Source: Parafrigoribacterium_A soli (GTDB lineage Bacteria; Actinomycetota; Actinomycetes; Actinomycetales; Microbacteriaceae). From it: a DNA stretch of 64,000 bases. Every line of letters starts with the position of its first letter. Within the stretch, counting starts at the first letter, position 1. The translations under genes were made by a program, and so were the position numbers. The stretch spans positions 583,948 through 647,947 of the forward strand of contig NZ_JBELNZ010000003.1 of NCBI RefSeq assembly GCF_040227235.1, written 5' to 3'. The notes below the pieces were generated by a model. The model had not been told where the DNA came from and did no database searches. It was given only the letters and a program-made list of their open reading frames with translations. Shown in pieces: positions 9,781 through 19,304 of the stretch.

Positions 9781-12700
9781 ATGGGTTCCCACGTTCCATC
9801 ACAGTCGATCGCAGGCAGGCGCAGACGGCGTCGCGGCCTTCATGTCGCTGCCAAGAAGTTTGTGGGAAGCGCCCTGGCGCTGACGCTGGCGCTCACCGGT
9901 CTCACCGCTGCTTTCACCGCAGCGTCCATTGTGAACACGGACGCCGGGGTGCATGCGGTCGCCGGCTCACCGTTCGACTGCAGCGATCCCCGATTCTTCG
10001 CACAGGCCGGAGATGCGAACTCGACAACTCTGTATGAGGGCCGTTACGACGCGGAGGGAAAGTCGGTCTGGACGGCTCTGAGCAACGGCACGGTCACCTC
10101 CACGAGCAACAACCTGTACAACGCCGTCGCCTTCAACCCGAAGGACAGCTACCTTTACGGCACAACCTTCGGCACTACGGGAGTGCGCGGCAAGTTCGTG
10201 CGTATTGATCAAGACGGTGGCGTCACGAATATCGGCACGACCGCCGCACCGGATGCGCTCAGCGCGAAGTCGTACAGCACGCTGTGGGACTCAGGCGAGT
10301 TCGATTCCGCTGGCAATTACTACGTAGCATCCGGTAACGCCGGCAGCGGCAGCACGATCTACAAGATCGCGGGTCTGAGCGGCGCTCCGGCCATCGCCCC
10401 GACGCTCACCGCCATTCCCCTGGTCGGAACGGTGCCGCGCTATGCCGACCTGACCTTCAAGGCCGGATATCTGTGGACAGCGAGCTACGGCGTGAGCAGC
10501 ACGATCTACCGCATCGACATCAACGGCATCTCGAGCGCGGCGGGCACGATCACGGCCTTCCCGGTAGCCAGCAGCATTCTGCCTACGGCGAGCTACGGCT
10601 CGGTGTTCTCGATGACGAACGGCAACCTCGCGTTCATCGCGAGCAATGCCAAGATGTACCAGGTTGCGGTTACCGACCCGGCTGCCGCGGACACGACCGG
10701 CGCCGGATTCGAGCTCGTCAACCAGGTGGCGGCTCCCACCAACGCATACAGCGACGCGACCAACTGCGGCACGGCGCTGAAGGCCGGACTGAGCGCCACC
10801 AAGACCGGCCCCAACACGGTGCTGCCTGGCGACAGCATCGTCTGGCATGTCACCGTGACCAACAACGGTCCGGGCACGAGCTCGGGTTTCGTGCTCACCG
10901 ATCTCCTGCCCACGGGGCTCTCGAACATTGCGGCGGTCAGCACGGATGCGGGTTGCACCGTTAACGGGACTCTGACAATTACCTGCAACGGTGGTCGACT
11001 GCTCGTGGGTGAAACCGCCAAGGTCACCGTGACTGCCACGGCGCCCATGGTGCTCGGCTCGATCGTCAATAGGGTGAAGGTAGTGGGCAATGAGGACGAT
11101 GCTCCCGACGGCATCTTCTCCGCGGCGCCGACGACCGTTGGAGTGGCGACTTCGGCGGGGGAGCCGCTCACGGTGCCGCCACCGAACGGCGCTGCGGCGA
11201 CCGACTCGACATCGGCCGAGGGCGGCACAGTCGTTCTCGACAATGGCAATCTGGTCTACACGCCGCCGCCCGGCTTCTCCGGGCAGGACTCCTTCGGCTA
11301 CACGAACAGTTCGGGCGACCCCGCGACGATGTACGTAACGGTGAAGCCGGTCGCCGGCGCATACGCCGTGACGACCACAGCGGAGACTGCAGTCACGACC
11401 ACCGCGGCAACCCTGCTTGCTACGGGCACCGGCAGCGACCGCAGCCTCACCGACGCGTCGGGCGCCGTGAACGGCACGGTCTCGCTCGTCTCCGGAAGTC
11501 CGGTCTTCGTGCCGAGCAATGGATTCTCCGGCACGGGCTCGTACCAGTATCGGGTGACGGATGGCAGCGGGCAGACCGCGAGCGCCACGGTCACCGTTGT
11601 CGTCACTCCGCTCGCCGCGGATTCCACCGCGACCACCGCTGCCGGCACAGCCGTGACGGTTCCGGCCGTGGGACTGGTGGCGGCAGGCACCGGTTCCTCG
11701 CTCGCACTGAGCGGCGTGAGTAGCCCGACCAACGGAACAGTGTCACTCGTGTCGGGTAACCCTGTCTTCGTGCCCGCCACCGGCTTTTCCGGCACAGCCT
11801 CGTTTGCCTACGACGTCACCGACTCGAGCGGGCGGACCTCAAGCGCGATCGTCACGGTAACCGTCGCGCCGGTTGCCGTCGACGTTACCGCCACGGCCTC
11901 CGCCGGGGTTCCCACGACCATCGATGTGCTGGTGGTCGCGCATGGAACGTCACTCAGCTTGGCGAGCACGACCGGTCCGGTCCACGGAACGGCAACAGTC
12001 GCAGCGGATGGTGGCCTCCTCTACACCTCTGACACCAGCTATTCCGGCACGGATACCTTTGCCTTCACCATCATGGGTGACGGCGGCTCGGACACGGGGA
12101 CGATCACGGTAACCGTCACCCCGCTCGCGCCCGACGATGTCGCCGTCACCGACGCCGGCCTACCCGTGATCATCGACGTGCTCGCGAACGATACAGGCGG
12201 TCTCACTCTGATCGCCACGAGCGCTCCAACCAGGGGTGGCACCGCAACGATCGTGGCGGGCCGCATCCGCTACCTGCCGCGTGCCGGGTTTTCCGGCATC
12301 GATACCTTCGACTACACGGCGACCGGTGCGGGCGGGGCGACCACGACGGCCACGGTGACCGTGAAGGTTGTGCCGGTGATCGGCGCTTCCGGCTCCTCCG
12401 GCACAGCGAAGGCCACCGCGGGGGAGCCGGCCATTTTCGACCCCGCGGCCGATGCGACGGGAAGCGGCATCGCGCTGTTCGCGGTGGGTCCGGCGAGCCA
12501 CGGCGTCACGGTCGTCAATCCCGACGGCACGCTCAGCTATACGCCGGCCGCCGGCTACTCGGGCACGGACCAGTTCACGTACACGCTGACCGATGCGGCG
12601 GGGCAGACGGTGACGGGAACGCTCGTCGTCACCGTGCAGCTGTCGACCCCTCCCCCTCCCTCCACCGTGGAGCAGCCCGCCGCCTCCACCGGGGAGCAGC

Positions 12701-12912
12701 CCGGGCCCTCGGGCGTGGAGCAGTCCGGTCCCTCGGGCGAGGAGCAGCCACTCGCCTCCACCGTTGAGCAGTTGCTCGCCTTTACCGGCGCACAGCCGCT
12801 GGGCTTCGCGGCGCTCGGCCTCCTGCTGCTCGGTGCCGGGCTCGCAGCACAACTCCTCAGAGTTGCGGGCAGGCGCGCCAGGACGATTACGCCCGCTCGT
12901 CACCGCGCCTAA
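9781..12912 (+). CDS. Cell-surface protein: propeller-like N-terminus, DUF11 domain, six tandem Ig/cadherin-like repeats, LAXTG sorting signal
   Basis: 1043 residues. An Arg-rich N-terminus (RRRRRRG) and hydrophobic stretch form the signal peptide. Residues about 65-330 begin SPFDCSDPRFFAQAG and resemble the DUF6923 propeller-like region. A DUF11 domain follows at about 335-440 (PGDSIVWHVTVTNNGPG, LLPTGLSNI). Then come six units of about 80-95 residues, each ending in a variant of GFSGTDsFxYtvtdgxG and a beta-strand such as TVTVVVTP. A Glu/Gln/Pro/Ser linker leads to LAFTG, a hydrophobic helix and a basic tail. LAFTG fits LAXTG, the class E sortase signal. Probably an anchored adhesin or scaffold; ligand unknown. 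No sortase gene is in the window. Confidence 0.85.
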   Translation: MGSHVPSQSIAGRRRRRRGLHVAAKKFVGSALALTLALTGLTAAFTAASIVNTDAGVHAVAGSPFDCSDPRFFAQAGDANSTTLYEGRYDAEGKSVWTALSNGTVTSTSNNLYNAVAFNPKDSYLYGTTFGTTGVRGKFVRIDQDGGVTNIGTTAAPDALSAKSYSTLWDSGEFDSAGNYYVASGNAGSGSTIYKIAGLSGAPAIAPTLTAIPLVGTVPRYADLTFKAGYLWTASYGVSSTIYRIDINGISSAAGTITAFPVASSILPTASYGSVFSMTNGNLAFIASNAKMYQVAVTDPAAADTTGAGFELVNQVAAPTNAYSDATNCGTALKAGLSATKTGPNTVLPGDSIVWHVTVTNNGPGTSSGFVLTDLLPTGLSNIAAVSTDAGCTVNGTLTITCNGGRLLVGETAKVTVTATAPMVLGSIVNRVKVVGNEDDAPDGIFSAAPTTVGVATSAGEPLTVPPPNGAAATDSTSAEGGTVVLDNGNLVYTPPPGFSGQDSFGYTNSSGDPATMYVTVKPVAGAYAVTTTAETAVTTTAATLLATGTGSDRSLTDASGAVNGTVSLVSGSPVFVPSNGFSGTGSYQYRVTDGSGQTASATVTVVVTPLAADSTATTAAGTAVTVPAVGLVAAGTGSSLALSGVSSPTNGTVSLVSGNPVFVPATGFSGTASFAYDVTDSSGRTSSAIVTVTVAPVAVDVTATASAGVPTTIDVLVVAHGTSLSLASTTGPVHGTATVAADGGLLYTSDTSYSGTDTFAFTIMGDGGSDTGTITVTVTPLAPDDVAVTDAGLPVIIDVLANDTGGLTLIATSAPTRGGTATIVAGRIRYLPRAGFSGIDTFDYTATGAGGATTTATVTVKVVPVIGASGSSGTAKATAGEPAIFDPAADATGSGIALFAVGPASHGVTVVNPDGTLSYTPAAGYSGTDQFTYTLTDAAGQTVTGTLVVTVQLSTPPPPSTVEQPAASTGEQPGPSGVEQSGPSGEEQPLASTVEQLLAFTGAQPLGFAALGLLLLGAGLAAQLLRVAGRRARTITPARHRA

Positions 12913-12971
12913 CCTCAGCGAGACCAGCACCCTCCGCGGGCTGGGCATGAGGCGCGCGCGGCCGGGCTTGT

Positions 12972-13007
12972 GTCCATATGTGTTGGGTTCTGCGTGACCC
13001 ACTGGAC
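12972..13007. terminator. Nested hairpin downstream of the surface-protein gene
   Basis: GTCC (12972-12975) pairs with GGAC (13004-13007), and TGGGT (12984-12988) pairs with ACCCA (12997-13001), giving a nested stem 60 nt after the stop codon. No T-run follows, so this is a candidate terminator or 3' end structure only. Confidence 0.35.
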
Positions 13008-13059
13008 GCGCGTGGGACGAAATGAACACAGCTCAGTGACGCGCTGCATCCGCCCTGTT

Positions 13060-13076
13060 GCCCAGCGTGGCTGGGC
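13060..13076. terminator. Perfect short hairpin in the 12.9-13.2 kb gap
   Basis: GCCCAGC (13060-13066), loop GTG, GCTGGGC (13070-13076). It is a perfect 7-bp stem with a 3-nt loop, lying between the surface-protein gene and the galactoside operon promoter region. It may insulate the two transcription units. No poly-T follows. Confidence 0.4.
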
Positions 13077-13103
13077 CGATTGGTCACGAATTGGGCGCGA
13101 ATT

Positions 13104-13140
13104 AACGAATTGCTGTCATTAGCACTTGACAGAGTTCGTT
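13104..13140. promoter_or_regulatory. Nested palindrome overlapping the galactoside operon promoter
   Basis: Outer arms AACGAA (13104-13109) and TTCGTT (13135-13140) enclose inner arms CTGTCA (13113-13118) and TGACAG (13127-13132). The inner right arm coincides with a consensus -35 box TTGACA at 13126-13131. TATGGT at 13155-13160 is a candidate -10, but the 23-bp spacing from TTGACA is too long, so the core promoter is unsettled. Its position favours a repressor operator; the DeoR-family regulator in the same operon is the obvious candidate. Confidence 0.6.
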
Positions 13141-13215
13141 CGATTTTGAGAGATTATGGTAACTATCCCGCAGTGAAGATGTGTTCCCGTTCACGGCCCG
13201 TACAAAGGAGTAATG

Positions 13216-14538
13216 ATGGCGTTAGACAATGCAAATCCGCTTGCGCGAATCACCGAGAAGCCCGTCGACCGACGCTTCCTGCTCAGGACCATTGGCGGCG
13301 GCGCGCTCGCCGCTGCAGCCATCCCGGTCCTGGCGGCCTGCACCGGTTCCAGCTCCGGCGGCGGTGGAGCGGCCGGCTCCAAGACCGTGACCTTCGGTTC
13401 GGGTTCGTCGGACGATGTGCCGAAGCGCGCCTACGCGGCTTTCACCTCGGCCTTCACCAAGAAGACCGGTGACAAGGTCAAGACCAATACGGTCTCGCAC
13501 AACGACTTCCAGAACAACATCAACACCTACCTGCAGGGCAGCCCGGATGACGCGTTCACCTGGTTCGCCGGCTACCGCACGCAGTACTACGCGGGCAAGG
13601 GACTCCTCGCCCCGATCGACGACGTCTGGGACAAGATCGGCGACAATTTCTCCGAGGGACTTGCCAAGGCATCCACCGGCCCCGATGGCAAGAAGTACTT
13701 TGTGCCGAACTACAACTACCCCTGGGGCTTCTTCTACCGCAAGAGCGTGTGGGCGGCCAAGGGATACACCGAGCCGAAGACGTTCGACGAACTCATCGCC
13801 CTGTGCACCAAGATGAAGGCCGACGGTCTCACGCCGATCGCCTTCGGTGACAAGGACGGCTGGCCTGCCATGGGCACCTTCGATTACATCAACATGCGCA
13901 CCAACGGCTACCAGTTCCACATGGACCTGTGTGCGCACAAGGAGTCGTGGGACCAGAAGAAGGTGCAGGACGTGTTCGACAACTGGAAGCAGCTCCTGCC
14001 GTTCCAGGACCCGAACTCGCTCGGCATGACCTGGCAGGAGGCGGCAAAGACCCTCGGTGACTCGAAGTCCGGCATGTACCTGCTCGGCTCCTTCGTTACC
14101 CAGCAGTTCACGGATGCCGCGGTTCTCGACGACATCGACTTCTTCCCGTTCCCGGAGATCGCGATGGAGGGCCGGGATGCCGTCGAGGCGCCGATCGACG
14201 GCCTGCTGCTCTCCAAGAAGGGCGGCCAGAACCAGGCGGCGAAGGACATGCTCGCGTTCATGGGCAGCGCGGCCGGCCAGCAGGCCTACTTCTCCGTGGA
14301 CAAGTCGAACCTCATGACGGCGAAGGGTGCGGACACCTCGAGCTACAGCCCCTTGAACAAGAAGTGCGCCGAGGTCATCGGGGCCGCCAAGTCGATCAGC
14401 CAGTTCTTCGACCGGGATGCCCTGCCCGCCATGGCCAACAACGTCATGATCCCGGCGCTGCAGACCTTCCTCAAGGACGGCACGGTCGACACGAAGAACC
14501 TGGAAGCTCAGGCGAAGACGCTGTACGCAGCGCAGTAG
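13216..14538 (+). CDS. Sugar ABC transporter substrate-binding lipoprotein (Tat-type signal)
   Basis: 440 residues from the second of two tandem ATGs (13213 and 13216), because AAAGGAG ends at 13210 and gives better spacing to 13216. The N-terminus has a twin-arginine motif (DRRFLLR, Arg19-Arg20), a hydrophobic region and the lipobox VLAAC (Cys42), so it is probably exported folded and lipidated. The body is a family 1 solute-binding protein: TVTFGSGSSDDVPKRAYAAF, then NNINTYLQGSPDDAFTW, with many aromatic residues typical of sugar binders. It heads the operon with two permeases, GH42 and GH36 enzymes, so a galactose-containing oligosaccharide is the likely ligand. Confidence 0.85.
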   Translation: MALDNANPLARITEKPVDRRFLLRTIGGGALAAAAIPVLAACTGSSSGGGGAAGSKTVTFGSGSSDDVPKRAYAAFTSAFTKKTGDKVKTNTVSHNDFQNNINTYLQGSPDDAFTWFAGYRTQYYAGKGLLAPIDDVWDKIGDNFSEGLAKASTGPDGKKYFVPNYNYPWGFFYRKSVWAAKGYTEPKTFDELIALCTKMKADGLTPIAFGDKDGWPAMGTFDYINMRTNGYQFHMDLCAHKESWDQKKVQDVFDNWKQLLPFQDPNSLGMTWQEAAKTLGDSKSGMYLLGSFVTQQFTDAAVLDDIDFFPFPEIAMEGRDAVEAPIDGLLLSKKGGQNQAAKDMLAFMGSAAGQQAYFSVDKSNLMTAKGADTSSYSPLNKKCAEVIGAAKSISQFFDRDALPAMANNVMIPALQTFLKDGTVDTKNLEAQAKTLYAAQ

Positions 14539-14547
14539 CGTTCAGCC

Positions 14548-15516
14548 ATGTCGATTTCTACTCGCGACACCACGGATCGGGTCGAGCAGGCGGACACCCC
14601 GCCTGCCCGGCCCGCCCGGCGGCGCAGGCGCAGGATCCACCTTTCCCGCCGTGACCGGGTCGTACTCACGATCATGGTGGCCATCCCCACCCTCATCCAG
14701 CTCGTCCTGATCTGGATCCCGACCGTGCTGTCGGTGCTGCTCTCCTTCGTGCGCTGGAACGGTCTCGCGTTCTCCGACATCAAGGGGGCCGCGCTCAGCA
14801 ACTACGCCTTCATCTTCAAGGACTACCCGCCGTTCTGGCCGGCCGTGCAGCACAACATCCTCTGGCTGCTCTTCCTCGGCGTCATCGCGACGCCGCTCGG
14901 GTTGCTCCTCGCGGTGCTGCTTGACCAGCAGATTCGCGGAAGCCGCATCTACCAGAGCATCTTCTTCATGCCGGTGATGCTCTCACTCGCCCTCATCGGC
15001 GTCATCTGGCAGCTCTTCTACTCCCGCGACAACGGTCTGCTCAACTTCCTATTGGGAACGAGCGGTACCTCGCACGCGGTCGACTGGTTCGGTGATCCGC
15101 ACGTCAACATCTGGGCGGCGCTGATCGCTGCCACCTGGCGCCACGCCGGCTACGTCATGATCCTGTATCTGGCGGGTCTCAAGGGCGTGGATCCGAGTCT
15201 CAAGGAGGCGGCGGCCATCGACGGCGCGAACGCCGCGCAGATCTTCTTCCGCGTCGTGTTCCCCGTGATGCGGCCGATCAACATCGTGATCGTCGTGATC
15301 ACGATCATCGAGTCGCTGCGGGCATTCGACATCGTCTACGTGATCAACCGAGGCACCAACGGACTCGAACTGCTGAGCGCACTCGTGATCCAGAACCTCG
15401 TGGGCGAGGGGCAGGTCATCGGCGTCGGATCCGCGCTCGCGGCCATCCTCTTGATCATCTCGCTCGTGCCGATCGTGATCTATCTGGCGCGCACCTTTAA
15501 GAAGGAAGACCGATGA
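14548..15516 (+). CDS. Sugar ABC transporter permease, MalF/UgpA type
   Basis: 322 residues from ATG 14548. After a basic cytoplasmic tail (RPARRRRRRIHLSRRDR) come about six helices. The EAA loop is LKEAAAIDGANAAQIFFRVV followed by FPVMRPI, the site that docks on the ATPase. It starts 9 nt after the binding-protein stop and overlaps the next permease gene by 4 nt (ATGA). It forms the membrane channel with the following permease. Confidence 0.88.
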   Translation: MSISTRDTTDRVEQADTPPARPARRRRRRIHLSRRDRVVLTIMVAIPTLIQLVLIWIPTVLSVLLSFVRWNGLAFSDIKGAALSNYAFIFKDYPPFWPAVQHNILWLLFLGVIATPLGLLLAVLLDQQIRGSRIYQSIFFMPVMLSLALIGVIWQLFYSRDNGLLNFLLGTSGTSHAVDWFGDPHVNIWAALIAATWRHAGYVMILYLAGLKGVDPSLKEAAAIDGANAAQIFFRVVFPVMRPINIVIVVITIIESLRAFDIVYVINRGTNGLELLSALVIQNLVGEGQVIGVGSALAAILLIISLVPIVIYLARTFKKEDR

Positions 15517-16442
15517 CCGCAATAACGCCCGTCGGGCTGCCTCCGAAGACGACGCTGTCGGCACCGGGCAGCGCAGCGCCGGCAACCGGCAAGCGTAAGC
15601 GCCACTACGGAACGCACATCTTCCTCATCGTGATGTCGGTGATCTGGTTGATTCCGCTGGGCTGGTCACTGTTCACCGCTCTGCGCTCGAAGGCCGACAC
15701 CGATAGGTTCGGCTACTTCAGCTTCGGAGGCTCGTTCAACTTCGACAACTTCGTCACGGCCTGGAACCAGGGTGGTTTCGCCACGTACTTCACCAACTCG
15801 GCGATCATCACGATTCCCGCCGTCATCCTGACCCTCGTGCTGGCGTCGATGATGGCGTTCGCCGTGAGCCGGTTCACCTGGAAGTTCAACATCACCCTGC
15901 TGATCTTCTTCACGGCCGGCAACCTGCTCCCACCGCAGGTGCTCGCGGCACCGCTGTTCGAGATGTTCAAGCACCTCGAGCTGCCCTACTGGTTCAGCGA
16001 CTCGGGCACGCTGCTGAACACTTATATCGGGGTCATAGCGGTCGACACGGCATTCCAGATCGGCTTCTGCACCTTCGTGCTCTCCAACTACATGAAGGCG
16101 CTGCCGACGGAACTCTCCGAGGCGGCCGTGGTCGATGGTGCGAGCGTGTGGCGGCAGTACTACGGCATCATCATGCCGCTCACCCGTCCGGCTCTTGCCG
16201 CCCTCGGCACCTTGGAAGTCATCTGGATCTACAACGACTTCTTCTGGCCGCTGCTGTTCATCCAGAGCGGTGATCGGCTGCCTGTCACCACGGCGATCAA
16301 TAATCTGCAGGGACAATTCCTCTCCAACTACAACCTGCTGGCAGCGGGGGCGATCATCACGGTCATCCCCACCCTGATCATCTACCTCGCACTCCAGCGT
16401 CAATTCGTCGCGGGCCTCACCCTCGGCGCGAACAAGGGCTAG
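15513..16442 (+). CDS. Sugar ABC transporter permease, MalG/UgpE type
   Basis: 309 residues, starting inside the stop of the previous permease gene (ATGA). Six helices are expected; the EAA loop is ELSEAAVVDGASVWRQYYGI. It ends GLTLGANKG, a tail shape typical of MalG-like permeases. It pairs with the preceding permease. There is no ATPase gene in this operon. The beta-galactosidase gene begins 3 nt after the stop. Confidence 0.88.
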   Translation: MTAITPVGLPPKTTLSAPGSAAPATGKRKRHYGTHIFLIVMSVIWLIPLGWSLFTALRSKADTDRFGYFSFGGSFNFDNFVTAWNQGGFATYFTNSAIITIPAVILTLVLASMMAFAVSRFTWKFNITLLIFFTAGNLLPPQVLAAPLFEMFKHLELPYWFSDSGTLLNTYIGVIAVDTAFQIGFCTFVLSNYMKALPTELSEAAVVDGASVWRQYYGIIMPLTRPALAALGTLEVIWIYNDFFWPLLFIQSGDRLPVTTAINNLQGQFLSNYNLLAAGAIITVIPTLIIYLALQRQFVAGLTLGANKG

Positions 16443-16445
16443 GCA

Positions 16446-18470
16446 ATGCACCGCATCACTTCTCGGCTCGGAGCCGACGGCACCACTGCGCTCGGATTCG
16501 GTGGCGACTACAACCCGGAGCAGTGGGACCGGGACGTCTGGAGCGAAGACATCCGGTTGATGCAGGAGGCCGGGGTCAACCTCGTGAGTCTCGGTATTTT
16601 CAGTTGGGCGTTGCTCGAACCCGCCGAGGGTGTGTACGAGTTCGGCTGGCTCGATGAGGTGCTCGACCTGCTGCACGCCGGCGGCATCCGGGTCGACCTG
16701 GCCAACGCGAGTGCCTCTCCCCCTCCGTGGTTCTCGCACCGGTATCCGCAGTCGCTTCCCGTGACGGTCGACGGCGTGCGACTGGGCTACGGATCCCGCC
16801 AGGCGTTCTGCGCGTCGAGCGTCGACTACCGCAGGGCAGCCGCCGCGCTCACGACGAAGATCGCCGAGCGCTACGCGAACCACCCTGCCGTCGTGATGTG
16901 GCACGTGCACAACGAGTACGGCTGCCACAACCAACCCTGCTACTGCGACGCATCCGGTCTCGACTTCCAGCGCTGGCTCGAGAAGAAGTATGGCGATGTC
17001 GATGCCCTCAACGACGCCTGGGGCACCGCGTTCTGGTCGCAGCACTACTACCACTTCGAGGAGATCACGCCGCCGCGTCGCTCGGGAGCCTTCGTTAACC
17101 CGACCCAGCAACTCGACTTCGCGCGGTTCTCCTCCGACGCGCTGCTCGAGTGCTTCGAGGCCGAGGCGGCGATCCTGCGGGCGCACTCCGAGCATCCCGT
17201 GACGACCAACTTCATGGGCTTCAACATGGGTCTCTCCCAGCCGATCGACTACTGGAAGTGGGCGGAGCGCATGGATGTGGTCTCGAACGACCACTACCTG
17301 ATCGCAGAAGACCGCGACCACCACCGCGAACTCGCGATGGTCGCCGACCTCACGCGAGGCTGGGCGGGTGGTGCACCGTGGCTGCTCATGGAGCACTCCA
17401 CGTCCGCGGTCAACTGGCAGCCGCGCAACATCGCGAAGGCTCCGGGCGAACTCGTGCGCAACTCACTGCAGCACGTTGCCCGAGGCGCGGATGCCGCACT
17501 GTTCTTCCAGTGGCGGGCCGCCAAGGCGGGCGCCGAGAAGTTCCACTCTGCGCTGCTGCCGCACGCCGGTACCGACACGAAGATCTGGCGCGAGACGGTG
17601 GAACTCGGCGGCATCCTGAAGTCCATCGCCGAGGTCGCCGACTCACGCGTCTCCGGCGTTGACGTCGCCATCATCCACGACACCGACGCGCGCTGGGCGA
17701 GCGAGCTCGACTCGCACCCCTCGATCGACCTGAACTGCATCGCCGAGACGCGGCTCTGGTACGAGGCTGCCTATCGCGCGGGCATCACCGCGGACTTCCG
17801 CCAGTCGACCGACGACCTGAGCGGCTACAAGCTCGTGATCGTGCCCCTGCAGTACCTGATCACGGATGCCGGGGCCGCAAACATCACTGCCTTCGCCAGC
17901 GCGGGCGGCCGGGTGCTGGTCACCTACTTCTCCGGCATCGTGGACGAGAACGACCACATCCGCCTCGGTGGCTACCCCGGTGCGTTCCGCGAGCTCCTGG
18001 GCGTGCGCATCCAGGAGTTCTTCCCGTTGCACGAGGGCGAGACGATCGCGCTGAGTGCCTTCGGCGAGGGCGCCGTGTTCAGCGAACTAGGTCGCGCCGA
18101 TGGTGCCGAGGTGCTCGCGCAGTTCGACGAGGGGCCGGTGGTCGGATCGCCGGCGATCACCCGCAACGTCGTGGGCGAGGGTGCCGCGTACTATGTGGCC
18201 ACTCGTTTGGGTCCCGATAGCGCAGACGAGTTGCTCTCCTCGATCGCCGCAGACGCTCGCATCGAGGTGCCGTTCGTGCTGCCGGCCGATGTGGAGGTCG
18301 TGCGTCGCGCGGACGGAGCATCCAGCTGGCTATTCGTCATCAACCACTCCGAACAGGAGGCTCGCCTCGAGACCGCGGGTGTTGAACTGATCTCGGCCAA
18401 AGAAGTTGACGGTACCCTGATCGTGCCCGCGGGTGAGGTTGCCGTCGTGCGCCAGACCGTCGGGCCGTAA
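16446..18470 (+). CDS. Beta-galactosidase, glycoside hydrolase family 42
   Basis: 674 residues, usual GH42 size. The N-terminal TIM barrel starts with GFGGDYNPEQW. The predicted acid/base is Glu157 in HVHNEYG, and the nucleophile is Glu316 in LLMEHSTSAVNWQ. Cysteines in CHNQPCYC after Glu157 resemble the zinc site seen in many GH42 enzymes. A glutamine-amidotransferase-like trimer domain (about 395-600) and a small C-terminal beta domain follow. There is no signal peptide, so it acts in the cytoplasm on imported beta-galactosides. It is co-transcribed with the transporter. Confidence 0.93.
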   Translation: MHRITSRLGADGTTALGFGGDYNPEQWDRDVWSEDIRLMQEAGVNLVSLGIFSWALLEPAEGVYEFGWLDEVLDLLHAGGIRVDLANASASPPPWFSHRYPQSLPVTVDGVRLGYGSRQAFCASSVDYRRAAAALTTKIAERYANHPAVVMWHVHNEYGCHNQPCYCDASGLDFQRWLEKKYGDVDALNDAWGTAFWSQHYYHFEEITPPRRSGAFVNPTQQLDFARFSSDALLECFEAEAAILRAHSEHPVTTNFMGFNMGLSQPIDYWKWAERMDVVSNDHYLIAEDRDHHRELAMVADLTRGWAGGAPWLLMEHSTSAVNWQPRNIAKAPGELVRNSLQHVARGADAALFFQWRAAKAGAEKFHSALLPHAGTDTKIWRETVELGGILKSIAEVADSRVSGVDVAIIHDTDARWASELDSHPSIDLNCIAETRLWYEAAYRAGITADFRQSTDDLSGYKLVIVPLQYLITDAGAANITAFASAGGRVLVTYFSGIVDENDHIRLGGYPGAFRELLGVRIQEFFPLHEGETIALSAFGEGAVFSELGRADGAEVLAQFDEGPVVGSPAITRNVVGEGAAYYVATRLGPDSADELLSSIAADARIEVPFVLPADVEVVRRADGASSWLFVINHSEQEARLETAGVELISAKEVDGTLIVPAGEVAVVRQTVGP

Positions 18471-18500
18471 TCTCGGCCCAGCCGAGGAGAGGGAGCCACC

Positions 18501-19304
18501 ATGCTTGCTGCCGCTAGACAGTCGGAGATCATGGCGACCGTGCATCGCCACGGCATCGTGCGCATCTCCGACCTTTCCAGCATGCTCGGCGTCTCTGACA
18601 TGACGGTGCGGCGCGACATCGACGCCCTCGCGGCGACCGGTCTGCTGCAGAAGGTGCACGGTGGCGCGAAGGTTCCCGGTTCGCTGCGAACCGACGAGCC
18701 GGGGTTCGAGACGAAGTCGATGCGCGAGGAGCCCGAGAAGGGTGCGATCGCCCGGGAGGCACTCTCCTTCGTGACCCCGGGATCCGCGATCGGCCTGAGC
18801 GCCGGCACCACGACCTGGACGCTTGCCAAATCTCTCCGCTCGATCGAAGGCCTCACGATCGTCACCAACTCCATCCAGATTGCGGACGTCTTCCACCGCG
18901 CGCCGACCCGCAAAGATGGCAACCGCACGACCGTCATTCTCACCGGCGGGGAGCGCACCCCCTCCGACGCCCTCGTCGGCCCGATCGCGATCAGCGCGCT
19001 CAGCCAGTTGCACCTCGACGTGCTCTTCCTCGGTGTGCACGGCGTCGAGTCGAAGGCGGGTTTCACCACGCCGAACCTGCTCGAGGCCGAGACCAACCGC
19101 GCGTTCGTCGCCACCGCGCGCAACGTCATCGTGCTCGCCGACCACACGAAGTGGGGCATCGTGGGCATGAGCACGATCGCGAAACTGAGTGAGGTCGACG
19201 CCCTCGTCACCGACGACAGCATGCCGCAGGATGCGCGCGAGGCCCTCAGCGGCAGGATCCGCGACGTGAGATTCGCCCCGGTGAGAAGGGGCGGCTCGGA
19301 ATGA
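18501..19304 (+). CDS. DeoR/GlpR-family transcriptional regulator
   Basis: 267 residues. An N-terminal winged helix (MATVHRHGIVRISDLSSMLG, then VSDMTVRRDIDALAATGLLQ) is followed by GGAKVPGS and a DeoRC sensor domain with GLSAGTTTWTLAKSL and VLADHTKWG, which binds a sugar phosphate in this family. GGGAGCC precedes the start. The gene lies between the beta-galactosidase and alpha-galactosidase genes and overlaps the latter by 4 nt. It probably represses the operon through the palindrome at 13104-13140; that link is inferred. Confidence 0.9.
   Translation: MLAAARQSEIMATVHRHGIVRISDLSSMLGVSDMTVRRDIDALAATGLLQKVHGGAKVPGSLRTDEPGFETKSMREEPEKGAIAREALSFVTPGSAIGLSAGTTTWTLAKSLRSIEGLTIVTNSIQIADVFHRAPTRKDGNRTTVILTGGERTPSDALVGPIAISALSQLHLDVLFLGVHGVESKAGFTTPNLLEAETNRAFVATARNVIVLADHTKWGIVGMSTIAKLSEVDALVTDDSMPQDAREALSGRIRDVRFAPVRRGGSE

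Noticed and set aside
12663..12780. Repeats of Glu-Gln with Pro or Ser in the surface protein considered as a DNA satellite
   Set aside because: It is an in-frame linker before the sorting signal with synonymous variation, so it is best described as part of the protein.
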